From the NCBI GenBank assembly GCA_026874595.1, contig CM049312.1:51339429-51403428 (forward strand): a stretch of 64,000 nt of DNA, given 5' to 3'. This document shows positions 11,465 through 23,184 of the stretch, piece after piece (position 1 is the first letter of the stretch; each line of letters starts with the position of its first letter). The stretch is from Sipunculus nudus (lineage: Eukaryota; Annelida; Sipuncula; Golfingiida; Sipunculidae). A model generated the notes under the pieces. The model did not search any database and was not told where the DNA came from. It saw only the letters and a list, made by a program, of their open reading frames with translations. A program made the position numbers and the translations under genes.

Positions 11465-12275
11465 ATGATAAAGTAATAAACACTCCATTACAGATGTCCA
11501 CACTGGTACATACATGATAAAGTGATAAACACTGCATGACAGATGTCCACATCAGTATACATGATAAAGTGATAAACACTCAATGACAGATGTCCGCTCT
11601 GATATACATGATAAAGTGATAAACACTTGATGACATATGTCCATACCGGTATACATGATAAAATGATAAACACTCCATTACAGATGTCCACACTGGTATA
11701 CATGATAAACTTATAAACACTCACTTATATACTGATATCCACACTTATATCTATGGTAAACAGATAAACCCTAGGTTTCAGACTGATGTACACACTTCTA
11801 CATGATAAGATAAGATAAGATAACATTTATTAGCCTTCAGTTCCAGGAATTTGTTGTTGACTTGCAATTCATTACATAAAAAATAATTAAGTAAATAGAT
11901 AGATAAATACATAAAAATAAAACACAATAATAATACATAAAAATCACACATAACATATTGACTATGCATGTAAAATTAAGCATGTAGAATGATAAAACAG
12001 ATAATTCTGCAGGTAAAACACATAATTCAAAACATTAAATTTCTAAGAGGGTTGTGAGTTAAAAAGTTTAATACTGTGTGGTACGAGAGATTTTTTAAAA
12101 CGAGTTGTTCTGCAGAATATTGTATCTAGGCGTTTACATGAAGGTAAAAAACGGAACTGTTAAACACTTGGTTACAGACTGGTGGGTACACTTGTATACA
12201 TTAAAACATGATAAACACTGGGCAACAGACTAAAATCCACACTTCTGTTCATGATAAACTGATAACATTTGGTTA
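11465..12275. repeat. Minisatellite, ~47-bp unit, split by an insertion
   Basis: The unit has the core ACATGATAAAGTGATAAACA followed by a variable segment and CAGATGTCCACA. About six or seven copies run from 11465 to about 11802. The same unit resumes at about 12157 (TGTTAAACACTTGGTTACAG, then CATGATAAACACTG) and ends near 12275. The intervening 350 bp does not match the unit and is annotated separately. The short minus-strand frames here are by-products of the repeat. Confidence 0.9.
11803..12156 (-). mobile_element. Retroelement 3' fragment inserted in the minisatellite
   Basis: Read on the minus strand, the segment ends in AATAAATGTTATC followed by tandem TTATC repeats (plus strand GATAAGATAAGATAAGATAA at 11806-11825). 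Short tandem tails of this kind are typical of the 3' ends of some non-LTR retrotransposons and SINEs. The array sequence continues across it: CATGATAA on the left joins CTGTTAAACAC on the right, as in an unbroken unit. This indicates insertion into an existing array. No reverse transcriptase sequence is present, so it is a 5'-truncated copy or a SINE. Confidence 0.55.
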
Positions 12276-12285
12276 CACGACCATC

Positions 12286-12353
12286 CTGACAAAAGCCCAC
12301 CCGTACAAAGCCCACCGCCAAAAGTGCAGACTACGACAAAAGCCCACCCTTGT
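12286..12353. repeat. Cluster of GACAAAAGCCCACCC motifs
   Basis: Three copies of a 15-bp motif: GACAAAAGCCCACCC near 12289, TACAAAGCCCACCG near 12304, and CGACAAAAGCCCACCC near 12334. They sit just beyond the 47-bp array. They may be the terminus of a dispersed element, but no partner terminus was found. Confidence 0.4.
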
Positions 12354-12360
12354 CCAAAAT

Positions 12361-13407
12361 ATAAAATAAAATGATTTTTCGTTCATCCTCACCAATTAAA
12401 AAACAATATTTCCCTCATAAGGAAGGGGAGACATAATTATCAACAGTTGATGTTACACTTTTGAATAAGGTGAATATTCTTTTGTTATACAGTTGGGGAT
12501 AAATAGGAAAGACACAGTGGGTTTGCTTAAAATTTAATACATGACATATTCTGATTTAATTGCAGACTTATAGTAATTTTCTTTAGCCAGTGCAACTTTG
12601 TCAGCACAAAGAGATTGTCAGTTTTGTCTGATTTTGGCCATTTACTTTACTTTAACAAATTATGACTATGGAAAAAAGTCATAAGTTATATGTTATTGCT
12701 GCATATTTATTATTGCAAGTATCTGGAAAACTTTTTTTAAGCTGTCATGTAGTCATAAATCCCTTGAAGTATGAAAATAATGGAAGCTGGACTTGGTGAA
12801 GCAGGTCGTGAGTGGAGGTTCCACGCCATCAAAAGCCACTTGAGTAGACGTATATTGTGCATGGCTTCTTGGGGTGCCATCTTAAGTACATGTTTACCAG
12901 TTTAACAGAAGGTTTACAATAATTACAGCTACCTCCTTCACTTCCTTGGTAACCGTTACTGGAGCAGCTGTCGACCACTGGATTTCAGAACCACCTTGGT
13001 TGAGAGACAGAACTGCCTGCATTTGTCCCTAAACAGCAGATAGCTTGCCAAAACAAATATCACCTTTTTATTGACCAGTTTATAAGTGCATTGATTAACC
13101 TGACCACACTATTCACTGGACAAGCTGACAATATCAACAACCAGGCCATGCTGCATTCTAGAGGTGCAAATCTTTGATGTCCATTTAAAAGAGGTTATTG
13201 TGTATGTGTGAGGTATTCTTGCAAGCCTGGGCAAGGGGAACCAGGTGGGAATTTACCTGCAGTGTCACAGTTAACCAGAGGCTATCATGATTTTCTACTG
13301 AGTTAAAGGAAGATTCAGTGTATGAAATATTTAAATATATACTGTATCATCTGATTTAGTTAGTATCCTGTGACCGTTAAATCATGAAAAATTATTGTAT
13401 ATAGTAA
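12361..13407. other. Unique non-coding sequence
   Basis: No supported gene. A slightly GC-richer patch at about 12780-13280 contains CCTTGGTAACCGTTACTGG, a partial X-box-like palindrome. Confidence 0.45.
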
Positions 13408-13638
13408 TTTCTCATTTGGCATGTTATAAATCAGACAATGGTCTTACCTGTTGATGGTGTATTCATGTTTTATGATGATACCCTGGATGAAGGGCGGACA
13501 TTTCAGAAGAGGGATTTTCAGACTGACATTCTGGACTCTGACATTCCTGAATTAAACGTTTCAGACAGGCCTTTTTCTATTCGAAGACATGTTATCCTGT
13601 TCAGAGATTACCGGGTCCCATTAGATAGTAGGGATTAA
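13408..13638 (+). CDS. Unrecognised acidic protein-like frame
   Basis: Open from 13408 (after TAA at 13405-13407), with the first ATG at 13438 and a TAA stop at 13636. The 66-residue product is strikingly rich in Asp and Arg and has no cysteine. It includes DDTLDEGRTFQKRDFQTDIL and later FSIRRHVILFRDYRVPLD. This contrasts with chance frames in the neighbourhood. AATAAA follows at about 13762, some 125 nt after the stop. There is no signal peptide and no domain I recognise. The flanks (ATAAATCAG before the ATG) could be a weak acceptor, making this a terminal exon. A decayed gene fragment or chance are alternatives. Confidence 0.25.
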   Translation, partial: FLIWHVINQTMVLPVDGVFMFYDDTLDEGRTFQKRDFQTDILDSDIPELNVSDRPFSIRRHVILFRDYRVPLDSRD

Positions 13639-16319
13639 TGATTGTTGTATGAAAATCATTGGGAGTTGAAATAAGGTAGATAATGAATCAGTGACAAATT
13701 GAAGATATTCTTTTTTTTGCACATTCTGAATAGAAAACTAGTTGTTATGGTGTGTTGAGAAATAAAGGAAAGCATCTCATCCATTATCATTTCATTGTTG
13801 ATTGATTTAAAATATTTTTGTAATGTTCTTTTCAGTTGGAATTCACAGTAACATGAACATAAAAATTAATGACAAAAAGATTTTGAAAAAGATGCATTAT
13901 ATTTTGCAGGTCTTTGTAGTCACTCAAAGAAGTTAATCTGATCAAAATACAGATTCCCTTAAAATATTGAGCTTAAAATATCCAAGAAAGGAAATAAAAA
14001 CTTTTTCATGACATTATACGTTGAAAATGCATGGTAGACAAAGTATATGTTTCCACACACACACAAAAAATCATGTAGCTTAAAACTTAATCATTTCAGT
14101 GGTTTAACCCTTTAATGTTTACAGGCTCAGTAAAGCACACTGAAAATTGGCACCTAGGACTCCCTGATATGGCTAGGTTATCTCAATGCAAACAGGCTGC
14201 ATATTTATTTTTATGTTTCAGAGATTCCTAATAACCTTAAGCATCTCAGTAAGAACTTTAATTTGGGAAAGATACAATCAGAGTGGAAAAAAGTCATTTC
14301 TTGTAATTTAAAGGGTGTTATAATTGTCAAAATCTTAAATAAATGTAAACAGGAAAGGTTTAATAGGTGCTATTTTATTTTAATCCTGTGGTCAAGATAA
14401 TGTGTCACAGTTTCCGGACATGGTTTGCCCTCTTTGTTTTTGCACCAATTTGCACAATCAGGTTATCTCAGGCTCACAACCTCCAGTATTTGATCTACAC
14501 CTTGTTTGGTTAACTACATCAGCTAATAAAAAACCCACATGAGTCTTATTAGATTAACTTAAATGAAAAAAAATACACTAGTGGTAATCCCCCCAAGCAT
14601 TGTATTCCCAAGTCTAGACATGTCAGATTTCAAAACTAATGATTTGCTTATTTCATATAAAAGATCTATATTCAAACAAATATTTTATATAATTGGAAGT
14701 TGTAAATAGACCAATCATTCACATTTTGTATCAGCTTTCTGGAAGACAAAGTTCAGTGATAGTTTGTGTGTGGACTAATGTTTCATTCAGCTGTGTATTG
14801 AGGAGTTCATTTATTTTTTGGACTTTATCACATAATGCCATAATGAAGAGTAAAGTTCCCATATAATAATGTTTACAATGTTCAGATGGACTTCTATGGT
14901 TACCATAGCTGCTTGGGTGTAATGGTATAATTCACACTTTAATTATCGTTTTCCCTGGTATGTCAAACATTTGTTAAACCATATATGAAAAGTGGAATAT
15001 GGATTTATCATACACAGTTCATGGGCTTATATTTTATGGGTTTGTCTCCAAATTGTTCCTGATTGTATAGTTTACGAGGTCTAATGTCACTTGTGGTATT
15101 TTAACATGTATTTTACAGTAATGTAGTTCAAGTTCCTTAGAATTGAAATGGCATTTACATATAAATGTAAAAATGAAATAATATTGAAGATTTGCTCTTG
15201 GTCCATGACCATCCTTTCCTAAAGACAGCTAATATTTTTATGGTGTTCATAAAATAAAAGAAAAGATTTTTGGAGAGACACAGAAGGTGTCCTAAAGTGC
15301 TGTTATTAATAAACATATTAAAAGTTTAACAGAAAATGACACATGGTAAATAGCAGATATTGTGAACTTCAATTTGAAGTAATCTTGTTTCTCTTTTGCT
15401 TACCAAACACATTTAACACTAAAAGAAAGGAACCATTGAATATGTTGTATAGACTGTATTGCTACAGGCAGAAGCACTTTAAAAAAATTCATCTGCTAAT
15501 AATATACTTGAAAAGAAAACTGTGATATCCTCCATAGACTAGGATTTTAGACATTTTCTTTCTCAAAGGTAGCCTCAGTGGGTCCCTTGGTTTAATTTTT
15601 GGCCACTGTAAGCAAACAGTGACCAAACTATACTGGTTCTATTATAAAAACTACTCTAAGATTGAAGAGAACCATCTTTAATTTAGTTCCTACAAATAGT
15701 AAAGCTCATGTTTCATAAATGTCAAGAGATTTCTTTCTTGTTAAGTTAGTGTGCAATTGCAATATAATCTGTGTCCCTGTGAAAACAGCAATGTGAGACG
15801 ACATTCTTAGAGGCACGGCACATTCATCATGACCACATATATTCAGCGCTGGGTAAGATTTCTCTGTGGTTTCTGATAATGGAAAATCTGTTTTTGTGAG
15901 GAGCAGAAGATTATATTGCAGCATCTCACATGGATCATTACAGCGCTGTAGTCACACTTGTCTACAGCAGCTCCATTCTGTTAATATTTACTGCTGGCAG
16001 CCATGTTGCCAGGCTGTTTTGTCATATCCCTATTTCTGATCATCTGATCAATTTACAGTAAACAGTAATAATATTATTTTTGTGCCGGTAACCTGATTTC
16101 ATATAAAAACATTTATGCCTTTGAATCAAATTTGCATTATTTATGCTAGTTTAACCTTCATTTGAAGACACTTTGAATGTGGAATGATCCAGTTTCCTTC
16201 ATCTTCTTTTCTGATAACTTCATAGAGTTTTACACTGTGCATTATCTCCATTATGTTTTAGATAGTGCTGTAATATAAATAATTTAAACTTATTAGGTGT
16301 TTGTACAGAGAGCTTCCTT
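13639..16319. other. AT-rich non-coding stretch
   Basis: About 2.7 kb of low-GC sequence. It holds a CA run near 14055, a palindrome CTATGGTTACCATAG (14894-14908), and no supported exon or array. Confidence 0.55.
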
Positions 16320-16760
16320 TAGATTTAGTTGTCACGGTGATAATGGGGATGATGAACATGGACATAACCTGGCAGCGAGGGACCTGGACGAGCCAGGAAC
16401 CTGTCCAGTTTAGACCAGACCCCTCAGGCGACCCATTCGTACCCTAATGATCTTATCACTACGTTTTCTTCCTCGAACATGCAATTTCCGGTGTAATATG
16501 GAACTGGGGTCTCGAGCATCCAGACTGCAAATTTGATAAATCGTGGGCTGATTTACTTTGAAGGAGGGACCGTATCTGATTTTCCTTGCCATATTACACC
16601 TTGTGCCATGGGCTGGGGCTTTGCTAATGACTCCTTTGTGGAACCATATAATGATGGGTCCCCGGGGATGGACGTAGGTATTGTCTGGCATTTAATATCA
16701 TCAGTCATCATTGATTTGAGCCGCGGGCTATACTGCACACACCCCTAAGTGTAAATGGGA
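16320..16760. promoter_or_regulatory. GC-richer island, candidate conserved non-coding element
   Basis: A sharp rise in GC and CpG (GGCAGCGAGGGACC, GAGCCGCGGGCTA, TCCCCGGGGATGG) between AT-rich flanks. Three overlapping frames on both strands (16410-16691 minus, 16533-16748 plus, 16553-16738 minus) are all open. That fits low stop density in GC-richer DNA better than three proteins. Candidate cis-regulatory element. Confidence 0.3.
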
Positions 16761-18039
16761 ATTTTAATTGATGTATGGCCGATCTGGGGTTGCAGCATTG
16801 TGACTTGCATGGCCATGCACCCTATTGTTTACCTGTGTTTATACTTTGTCCATACAATACAGACAAAGCTGCCATTATGAGCAGATCACAGCCGCGCTAC
16901 TCAACCCTGCTAAGCCAGGGACACCTGAACAATCGCTGAACTGTCAGCAAGGAATTGGATGAAAGGCACAAGTGTCTCCCTCTGTCTCCTGTTCATCGGC
17001 CTGTCAGTTCATCCCGCAAACACAGAAAAGAACCAAAATGGCTACTCTAACAATATGATTCAACAATAAGCAGCCGACTTGCAGCAGACATGTTTCTGCA
17101 GGAACAGTGATGTTCTAGGGGAAGGCTGACATGTTCACATCTCATTATCAGCTTGGCTTTATATGTTTTTTTATGAAACTGAAGGATGTTGTCAGTTTTG
17201 ATGGTTTCTCTTTTGATAATTTCGATAGATTGCTACTGGAAATAATGACTCCATTGAATTTCATTCCACCTCATGTATATTAACCCAGAAAAAAAGTTAC
17301 AATTTTACATGCTGCATAACTTGCAGTTCTGTCTCCTTATAAACAAAACATGTCTTTACTTCTTTGGAATATTTTATAACATATTCTTGATTGGAATATA
17401 TGGTTCACATTTTGTTTGGTGGATAGTTAACTACCAGAAAAATGCAAACATATCATCATGTTCAGATTATTATTTATAAAATATTCCCACCTTACATTGA
17501 TTTTACTGGCATCATAAAACAGCAACTACAAGTGTCTGCCTGAGGAACTAGGGTTACTTAAGGGGGCCCATTGTGTGTGATAGTAATAAAGTAAAGGAGA
17601 ACTTAAAATATATAGAAACACACATAACAGTTATCCTCCCTTTTTATACTACAGAAAACTAGGAACTGTTTTTACCTACTGTAGGAGGGAGGACTTCAGA
17701 AATGGTCCATGTCATTTTGTTCTTCCCCATCTTTCTATATCTCTCTATAACAGCTTCTTCTTCCCCATATTTTGCAAACATTTTGATCACATGAATGGTG
17801 TGATTATACCCTGCAGATCATATCATCTTTGTTTAACTACTATCTACTGTCAAAAATTATCTTTTGTCACTTTCTTTCAGATAAAGCCTGTAAATTATAC
17901 TTAATATTCATCAGTTACTTAGAGCAGGGGAATTAAACAAATACTTAATCAAATAAACTTATTATTATTTAAATATTTCCAAAGGACTAGCTGATCAAAA
18001 CATGTATAATTTCATATTTACATGTTTGGTGTAAAATCT
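16761..18039. other. Unique non-coding sequence
   Basis: No gene supported. The frame at 17273-17479 is Phe/Ile/Tyr-rich in an AT-rich context and looks like chance. Confidence 0.5.
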
Positions 18040-18965
18040 GTGACCTTTAATCTCATGAACCTCTGCACCAATCATTACCATTTGCCAGAAGTAGATTATG
18101 TGACCTCTTTATCTCAAGAACCTCTGCTACAATCATTACCAGTTGCTAGACATGTAGATTATGTGACCTATTTATAGATCTCATGAACATCCGCACCAAT
18201 CATTACCATTTGCTAGACATGTTGATTATGTGACATTTTATCTCAAGAACCTCTGCACCAATCATTACCATTTTCTAGACATTTAGATAATGTGACCTCT
18301 TTATCTCAAGAACCTCTGCATCAATCATTACCATTTGCCAGACATGGATTATGTCACCTTTTATCTAAAGAACCTCTGCACCTATCATTACTGTTTCCCA
18401 GACGTAGATTATGTGACCTCTTTATCTCAAGAACCTCTGCAACATTCATTACCATTTGCTAGACATGTAGATTATGTGACCTATTTATCTCAAGACCCTC
18501 TGCACCTATCATTACCATTTGCCAGACGTAGATTATGTGACCTTTATATCTCATGAACCTTTGCACCAATAATTACCATTTGCCAGACGTGGATTATGTG
18601 ACCTTTTATCTCATGAACCTCCGCACCAATCATTGCCATTTGCCAGACATGTTGATTATGTGACCTCTTTATCTCGTGAACCTCTGCACCAATAATTACC
18701 ATTTGCTAGACATGTAGATTATGTGACCTTTTATCTCATGAACCTCCGCACCAATAATTACCATTTGCCAGACATATGGATTATGTGACCTATTTATCTC
18801 ATTAACCTCTGCACCAATCATTACCATTTGCCAGACATGTGGATTATGTGACCTTTTATCTCATGAACCTCCGCACCTATCATTACCATTTGCCAGACAT
18901 GGATTATGTGAACTTTTATCTCATGAACCTTCGCACCTATCATTACATGTAGATTATGTGATTGT
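18040..18965. repeat. Minisatellite, ~60-63 bp unit, ~15 copies
   Basis: The unit comprises CAATCATTACCATTTGCCAG, then ACATGTAGATTATGTGACC, then TTTATCTCATGAACCTCTGC. Length varies because CTC before TTTATC and the GTA/TG after GACAT come and go. Copies are more diverged on the left, with several AAGAACC variants, than on the right (TGAACCTCCGC). This suggests unequal ages. A 73-codon plus-strand frame at 18335-18556 is an artefact of the repeat. Confidence 0.95.
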
Positions 18966-19600
18966 GATGTGATTTTCACGAGCAGGGGCAACACCTATGA
19001 TGATCTACTCTCAGTGAGTTGGAAAAAGTATTGTCTGCATTTTCTTTTAACATTCTTATTATAGTAAAATAACATTTATCAAGGGAAATTGAATGAGTGT
19101 GATTGAATTGTTTACCAATTGCAAAATTATATGATTTCAGGTGTTAACGTACTTAAATTAAAATCGGTTACCAAATATCCTAGGAACAGTTGAGCTGTTT
19201 GCATAAATTTAACTGGCACTTTTCTTGCCTACAACCACGACAGCCACCTGTTTTGGATAACTGCTGAAATATTATTATGTGTGCTACCCATTTGCATGCA
19301 CAATATTTGAGTCAGTTTAAGACCCTGGGTCTCTCGTTCAAAACTGTAGTTTACATCTCCATTGATTCCTCAGTTAAAAAATGTCATCTAAATGTTAATC
19401 AAATGATTATTGGACAGTCCTCCTAACGTTTATGTCACAGTGGTAATGAGAGATGATACTCAGGGACACATCCTGTCATGCTGGAGGAGGCTCCTGTCCT
19501 TTCTAAGTACTTATGACCTAGCAGTTTTACTTTCAGCTGATAAAATTCTGCTGATTCATTAATTACATTGTCATTAACAAATTTTTGTTTTCCTTTGCAG
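18966..19600. other. Non-coding flank upstream of the microexon candidate
   Basis: Contains no gene. The last 60 bp hold TTCTGCTGATTCATTAATTA, a plausible branch point (TCATTAAC, 19571-19578) and a T-rich tract leading into the acceptor at 19600. Confidence 0.5.
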
Positions 19601-19627
19601 TGTGATATTGAAAGTGGGGATGATCGG
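19601..19627 (+). CDS. Candidate 27-nt microexon (CDIESGDDR)
   Basis: A strong acceptor (TTTTTGTTTTCCTTTGCAG, ending at 19600) and a strong donor (CGG|GTAAGTGA at 19628) enclose 27 nt, a multiple of three. Read in phase 0 they give Cys-Asp-Ile-Glu-Ser-Gly-Asp-Asp-Arg, a polar, acidic peptide. Starting one base later is also open (VILKVGMI), while the third frame begins with TGA. UGC motifs lie upstream (TTCTGCTG near 19546, TTTGCAG at the junction), as at neural microexons controlled by SRRM3/4-type splicing factors. A TGTGTGTGT run lies about 80 nt downstream, a CELF-type context. The host protein is not recognised and no flanking constitutive exon is in the window. Splice-site quality is what I see; inclusion in mRNA is inference. 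Confidence 0.5.
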
Positions 19628-22600
19628 GTAAGTGAATGTTTTTATATCAGAGTTTGTTGCAGTGAGTTGTGTGTATTTGGTGACTTGCCGCTGTTTTGTC
19701 TGCCTGTGTGTGTGTAATAGTATGTTGTTCCTTACAATGTATGACAAACATCAGTGGCACATTGAAGCAAGAAGAACAGAGACCATCAGATAAGAAAATC
19801 AGATGTTACCAGTGATCTATAACCTGGCTAAGGCCATCACAGTTACTGCCAAGCTTTTACTAGCATACCTGCCATAACCAGTACAGCTACATTGTCAACA
19901 CTGTAAATATACGCTAGAAATTGATAAACATCAGCCATAGAAAGTATGTACAAGATGATTGGTTGAAGAAGAGCAAATAGTAGTCTTATGATTAATTTTA
20001 TGTGGCAAGTTCAAGGGACATACAGTAATATTAATAAAGTTTTGAAATTGAAAAAAAACATGCAAGCACAAGGAAATATGACTTATGCCAAATTCACATA
20101 CATGTGCGGACATAGAAACACCTATCTCTGTAAAAGCAGCACAGTAAAAGAAATATTATGTCTAAAAAATAATTTTGCTACAACTAACATCTGCACTTCA
20201 GAAATACCTGGATACATTATAGATGTGTTTTAGCTATGAATCAGGGAGACCACATGTTCAAGATTATAATTCAAGCATGAATTATGTAAAATAAGTGCAG
20301 GCACAGCTGATGTTGACCTGACTGATAATTTGAGAACGTTTCAAGGACATTTACCACTGCAGAGAGTGGTACCTTCACAGTGTTTTGTAAACAAATTTAA
20401 CATGACCAGTCTCCCATTACCTTGCCTATGATAAAATGGTTAATGGTTCAGGCGTGATGACTGATACAGGCTCAGGTTGATGTTTTACTGTCAGTGTACA
20501 GTTGACTGGTTTACTCTTGAGGTACAACATGCCAACTGCCCATGCTTCATCTATGTTCATGTTGATGGAATTCTAAGGTAAAACAGTAAAGAAAACAACT
20601 AAATCTGAATAATCTTGAAATATTGAAATCTAATCCAGCTTTCCTTTCTGGATGTATTGGGTACATTCTGCATCTTTCATCATTTTTATGATAAGCTTAT
20701 TGATAAAGAAAAGTGTCAGAATCTTTTATATAAATTTTATAAAGATGCTGAATGCACAATTGCAGATAGAAAAAAAAATTCTAAACCTTTTGATCCCTTG
20801 TATTAATTTTTTCTCAAAGTAACTCGAAAATTTTTGTAATTAATTCATAATAGACATAATTGTTAGAGTCCCAGTAACATGATGCCCTCTGATTCTGTTA
20901 ATTAAATCTGTAATGAATCCATAGATAAGAGGTTTCCTGTCTCTGTTACCAGCTGGCAAATTGTTGCACAGCAGAGTAAGGGAGAAAACATTAAAACTAG
21001 ATACATGTTGGAGATACAAGGAAAAAAGCTAACTTAGCTCTTTGGATTTCCATGTCATCCCAGGGCCTTTGTAAAATCTATAGCACAACTATATCTATGG
21101 TGAAAAAATGAACTATTAGATTGACTTCAAAATGTGTTTATTTGGAGTGCAAGTTTCCATGTGGGCCTTGATGGACCAATATGTCTATAGACTTTAATTG
21201 TACATGTGGAAAAAGCCCCATAAAGGAAGATACATATATAGTGATTGCTAACATGAGAGGCAAACCAATATAATTAAGATGGGTCACAAACCAGGGGTCC
21301 CAGCGGAGACCAGAAATGATGTTTATGACAAGTTCCTTTTGTGTAGGATTCATGTGCGATTAGCTTTTATCACAAGTGCCTTTTTGTAACATCATAACTT
21401 TGTTTTAAGTCTTGAGAGAATTATTGGTATCATGAAAACTTGTGATATTATTTCATCAAAACATATGTCCCCCACAAGGTGGTTTGGCAAAGAAGCCAGG
21501 CCCTATTGAAGACCATCAATGTAGTTTTATGTCCTGTAACAGGCTGCTAATAGTGCACTCCTGGGAAGAAGCTTGATCATTTTCAGAATTGGAATTGCAT
21601 AATTTATATGGATCCACTTGTGGTGTATATATAACCCTGTAATAAAACTGCTGGTAACCCTGCGGTCTCCACTTTTCATTGGAACAAGGGGTTTGTCCTA
21701 TGATCACCAGGTTGATCTAAACAGATTTGGCATTTATGATTTATCATAATGAAGCTGCCAAGGTGACCCCACTGATCCTCTGTCAGCATTCTGAATCAGC
21801 TCATATCTATAAATACTCAGTGAAATAAATCTACAAGGTCTTGGCATGTCCATGCTGGGTTTTGGCCAATTTAATGCCAGGGATATATAATGATTGCTGC
21901 CTGGATTGAGAAGACCTGAGTCAGCAGTTATATGTGTGTCAGTAATAATATGAACATTTACATTACTGTTGAATAATTTTAATGCTGCTGGTGCTTTAGT
22001 GTGCTTTTGATGTTATGTTTGTAGTCATTTGATCTTGGAGTTTAATGAAGGGTCATTTTTCTACACAACTTTGTAATAGACCAGCTCATTGTGGGCTGAA
22101 TTAGAAAAAGTGAAGTATTATCTCATATCTTCTTGATGTTCAGTTGAAGAAATCTGAGCATCTCTGCAACATGGAGGATCTCAGGTTTGTTGCTGTGTTG
22201 TCCATGATGGACAAAGAGAGGACTCCTGTCAGTGGTCGTTTTGTACACACCTGACAGAGAACAAACATGTTTTACACATTGGTGACAGTGAAGACAGCTG
22301 ACAGGGCAGAGGACCACAAAATCTGTTTCTTGAACTTGAAAAGTTATTTGTTTTTTGCACATAATTCACAGTGAGGAACACCGACCAACAAAAAATCATG
22401 TATAAGTTAATAGTAACATTACTGAGTGTGAAGTCACTCTTGTCACTTATTGTGTTTTGTAATAAACTCATGTTTGTTGTTTTTGTTGTGTGTTGATGAC
22501 TGATTGAGGAAAACCAATAAATGGGTGTGTTTTGTGAATTATTGACAGTTGGATCATGGGTCATTTGTTGTTCTGGACTGAGGATATATTGTGTTCATAG

Positions 22601-22670
22601 GAACACTGACTCAGTTATCTGTTGTGTTTTGTACATGTGACAGTGAGAACACTGTATTAGTTCCTGTATT
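19628..22670. other. Non-coding sequence downstream of the microexon candidate
   Basis: About 3 kb without a supported gene or array. The 111-codon minus-strand frame at 22229-22564 is Ser/Thr/Asn/Cys-rich, has no domain and overlaps another open frame. I take it as chance. Confidence 0.5.
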
Positions 22671-23182
22671 TATGTCCCCACCCCCCCCTAGGGGAGAAAT
22701 TTTTTTTGTGTGCCATCATTTGTTGGTCATTGTCATTGTCAGTTGTAGTCTGTAGGATATCTTGTGAACGCAATAACTTCTGAAGGGCTGCATGTTTTTT
22801 CCCAAAACTTGAACACAAATTGTTTCTACAAAAATTTCGGAAGAGTTGGAAAACTGTTGACCTTGACCTTCATCTTCAAGGTCAAAACTGCTAAAATATA
22901 ACATTTTTGTGAACCCCATAACTTTTTAAGTATTTCATATTTTGTCCTCAAATTTGGTACACAACTTGTTTCAATGAATTTATTGGACAAGTTCAAAATT
23001 TGGCAACCTTGACCAGGAGTAAGGTCGGAAAAGCCAAATTATAGTTATTGTCTTGTGAACAAAAACTTATGAAGTATTGTGTATTTTTCCCTCAGATTTG
23101 ACACACAATTTGTTTCCGCTGACTTTTCAGAATAGTATAGGTTCTGGTCACCTTGATCTTCAAGGTCATATGGGCGCAATTC
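22671..23182 (+). mobile_element. Dispersed element with three ~145-bp internal repeats
   Basis: It begins TATGTCCCCACC followed by a C-run and TAGGGGAGA. It then carries three diverged tandem units that start at about 22761 (CTTGTGAACGCAATAACTTC), 22910 (TGTGAACCCCATAACTTTTT) and 23052 (CTTGTGAACAAAAACTTATG). Each unit contains a tract like CAAACTTGG-ACACAA-TTGTTTC, then a GACCTTGACC / AAGGTCA pair. A further fragment lies at 48248-48440. The layout (short unique left end plus about 150-bp core repeats) resembles Helitron-derived pearl-type elements of bivalves; that assignment is inference. Confidence 0.6.
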
Positions 23183-23184
23183 TA

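Noticed and set aside
16410-16748. Three overlapping open frames on both strands
   Set aside because: Mutually exclusive as genes, none recognisable; the segment fits a non-coding GC-richer island.
18335-18556. 73-codon frame reading like a repeated peptide
   Set aside because: It lies inside the 60-63 bp array and is lost when unit length changes.
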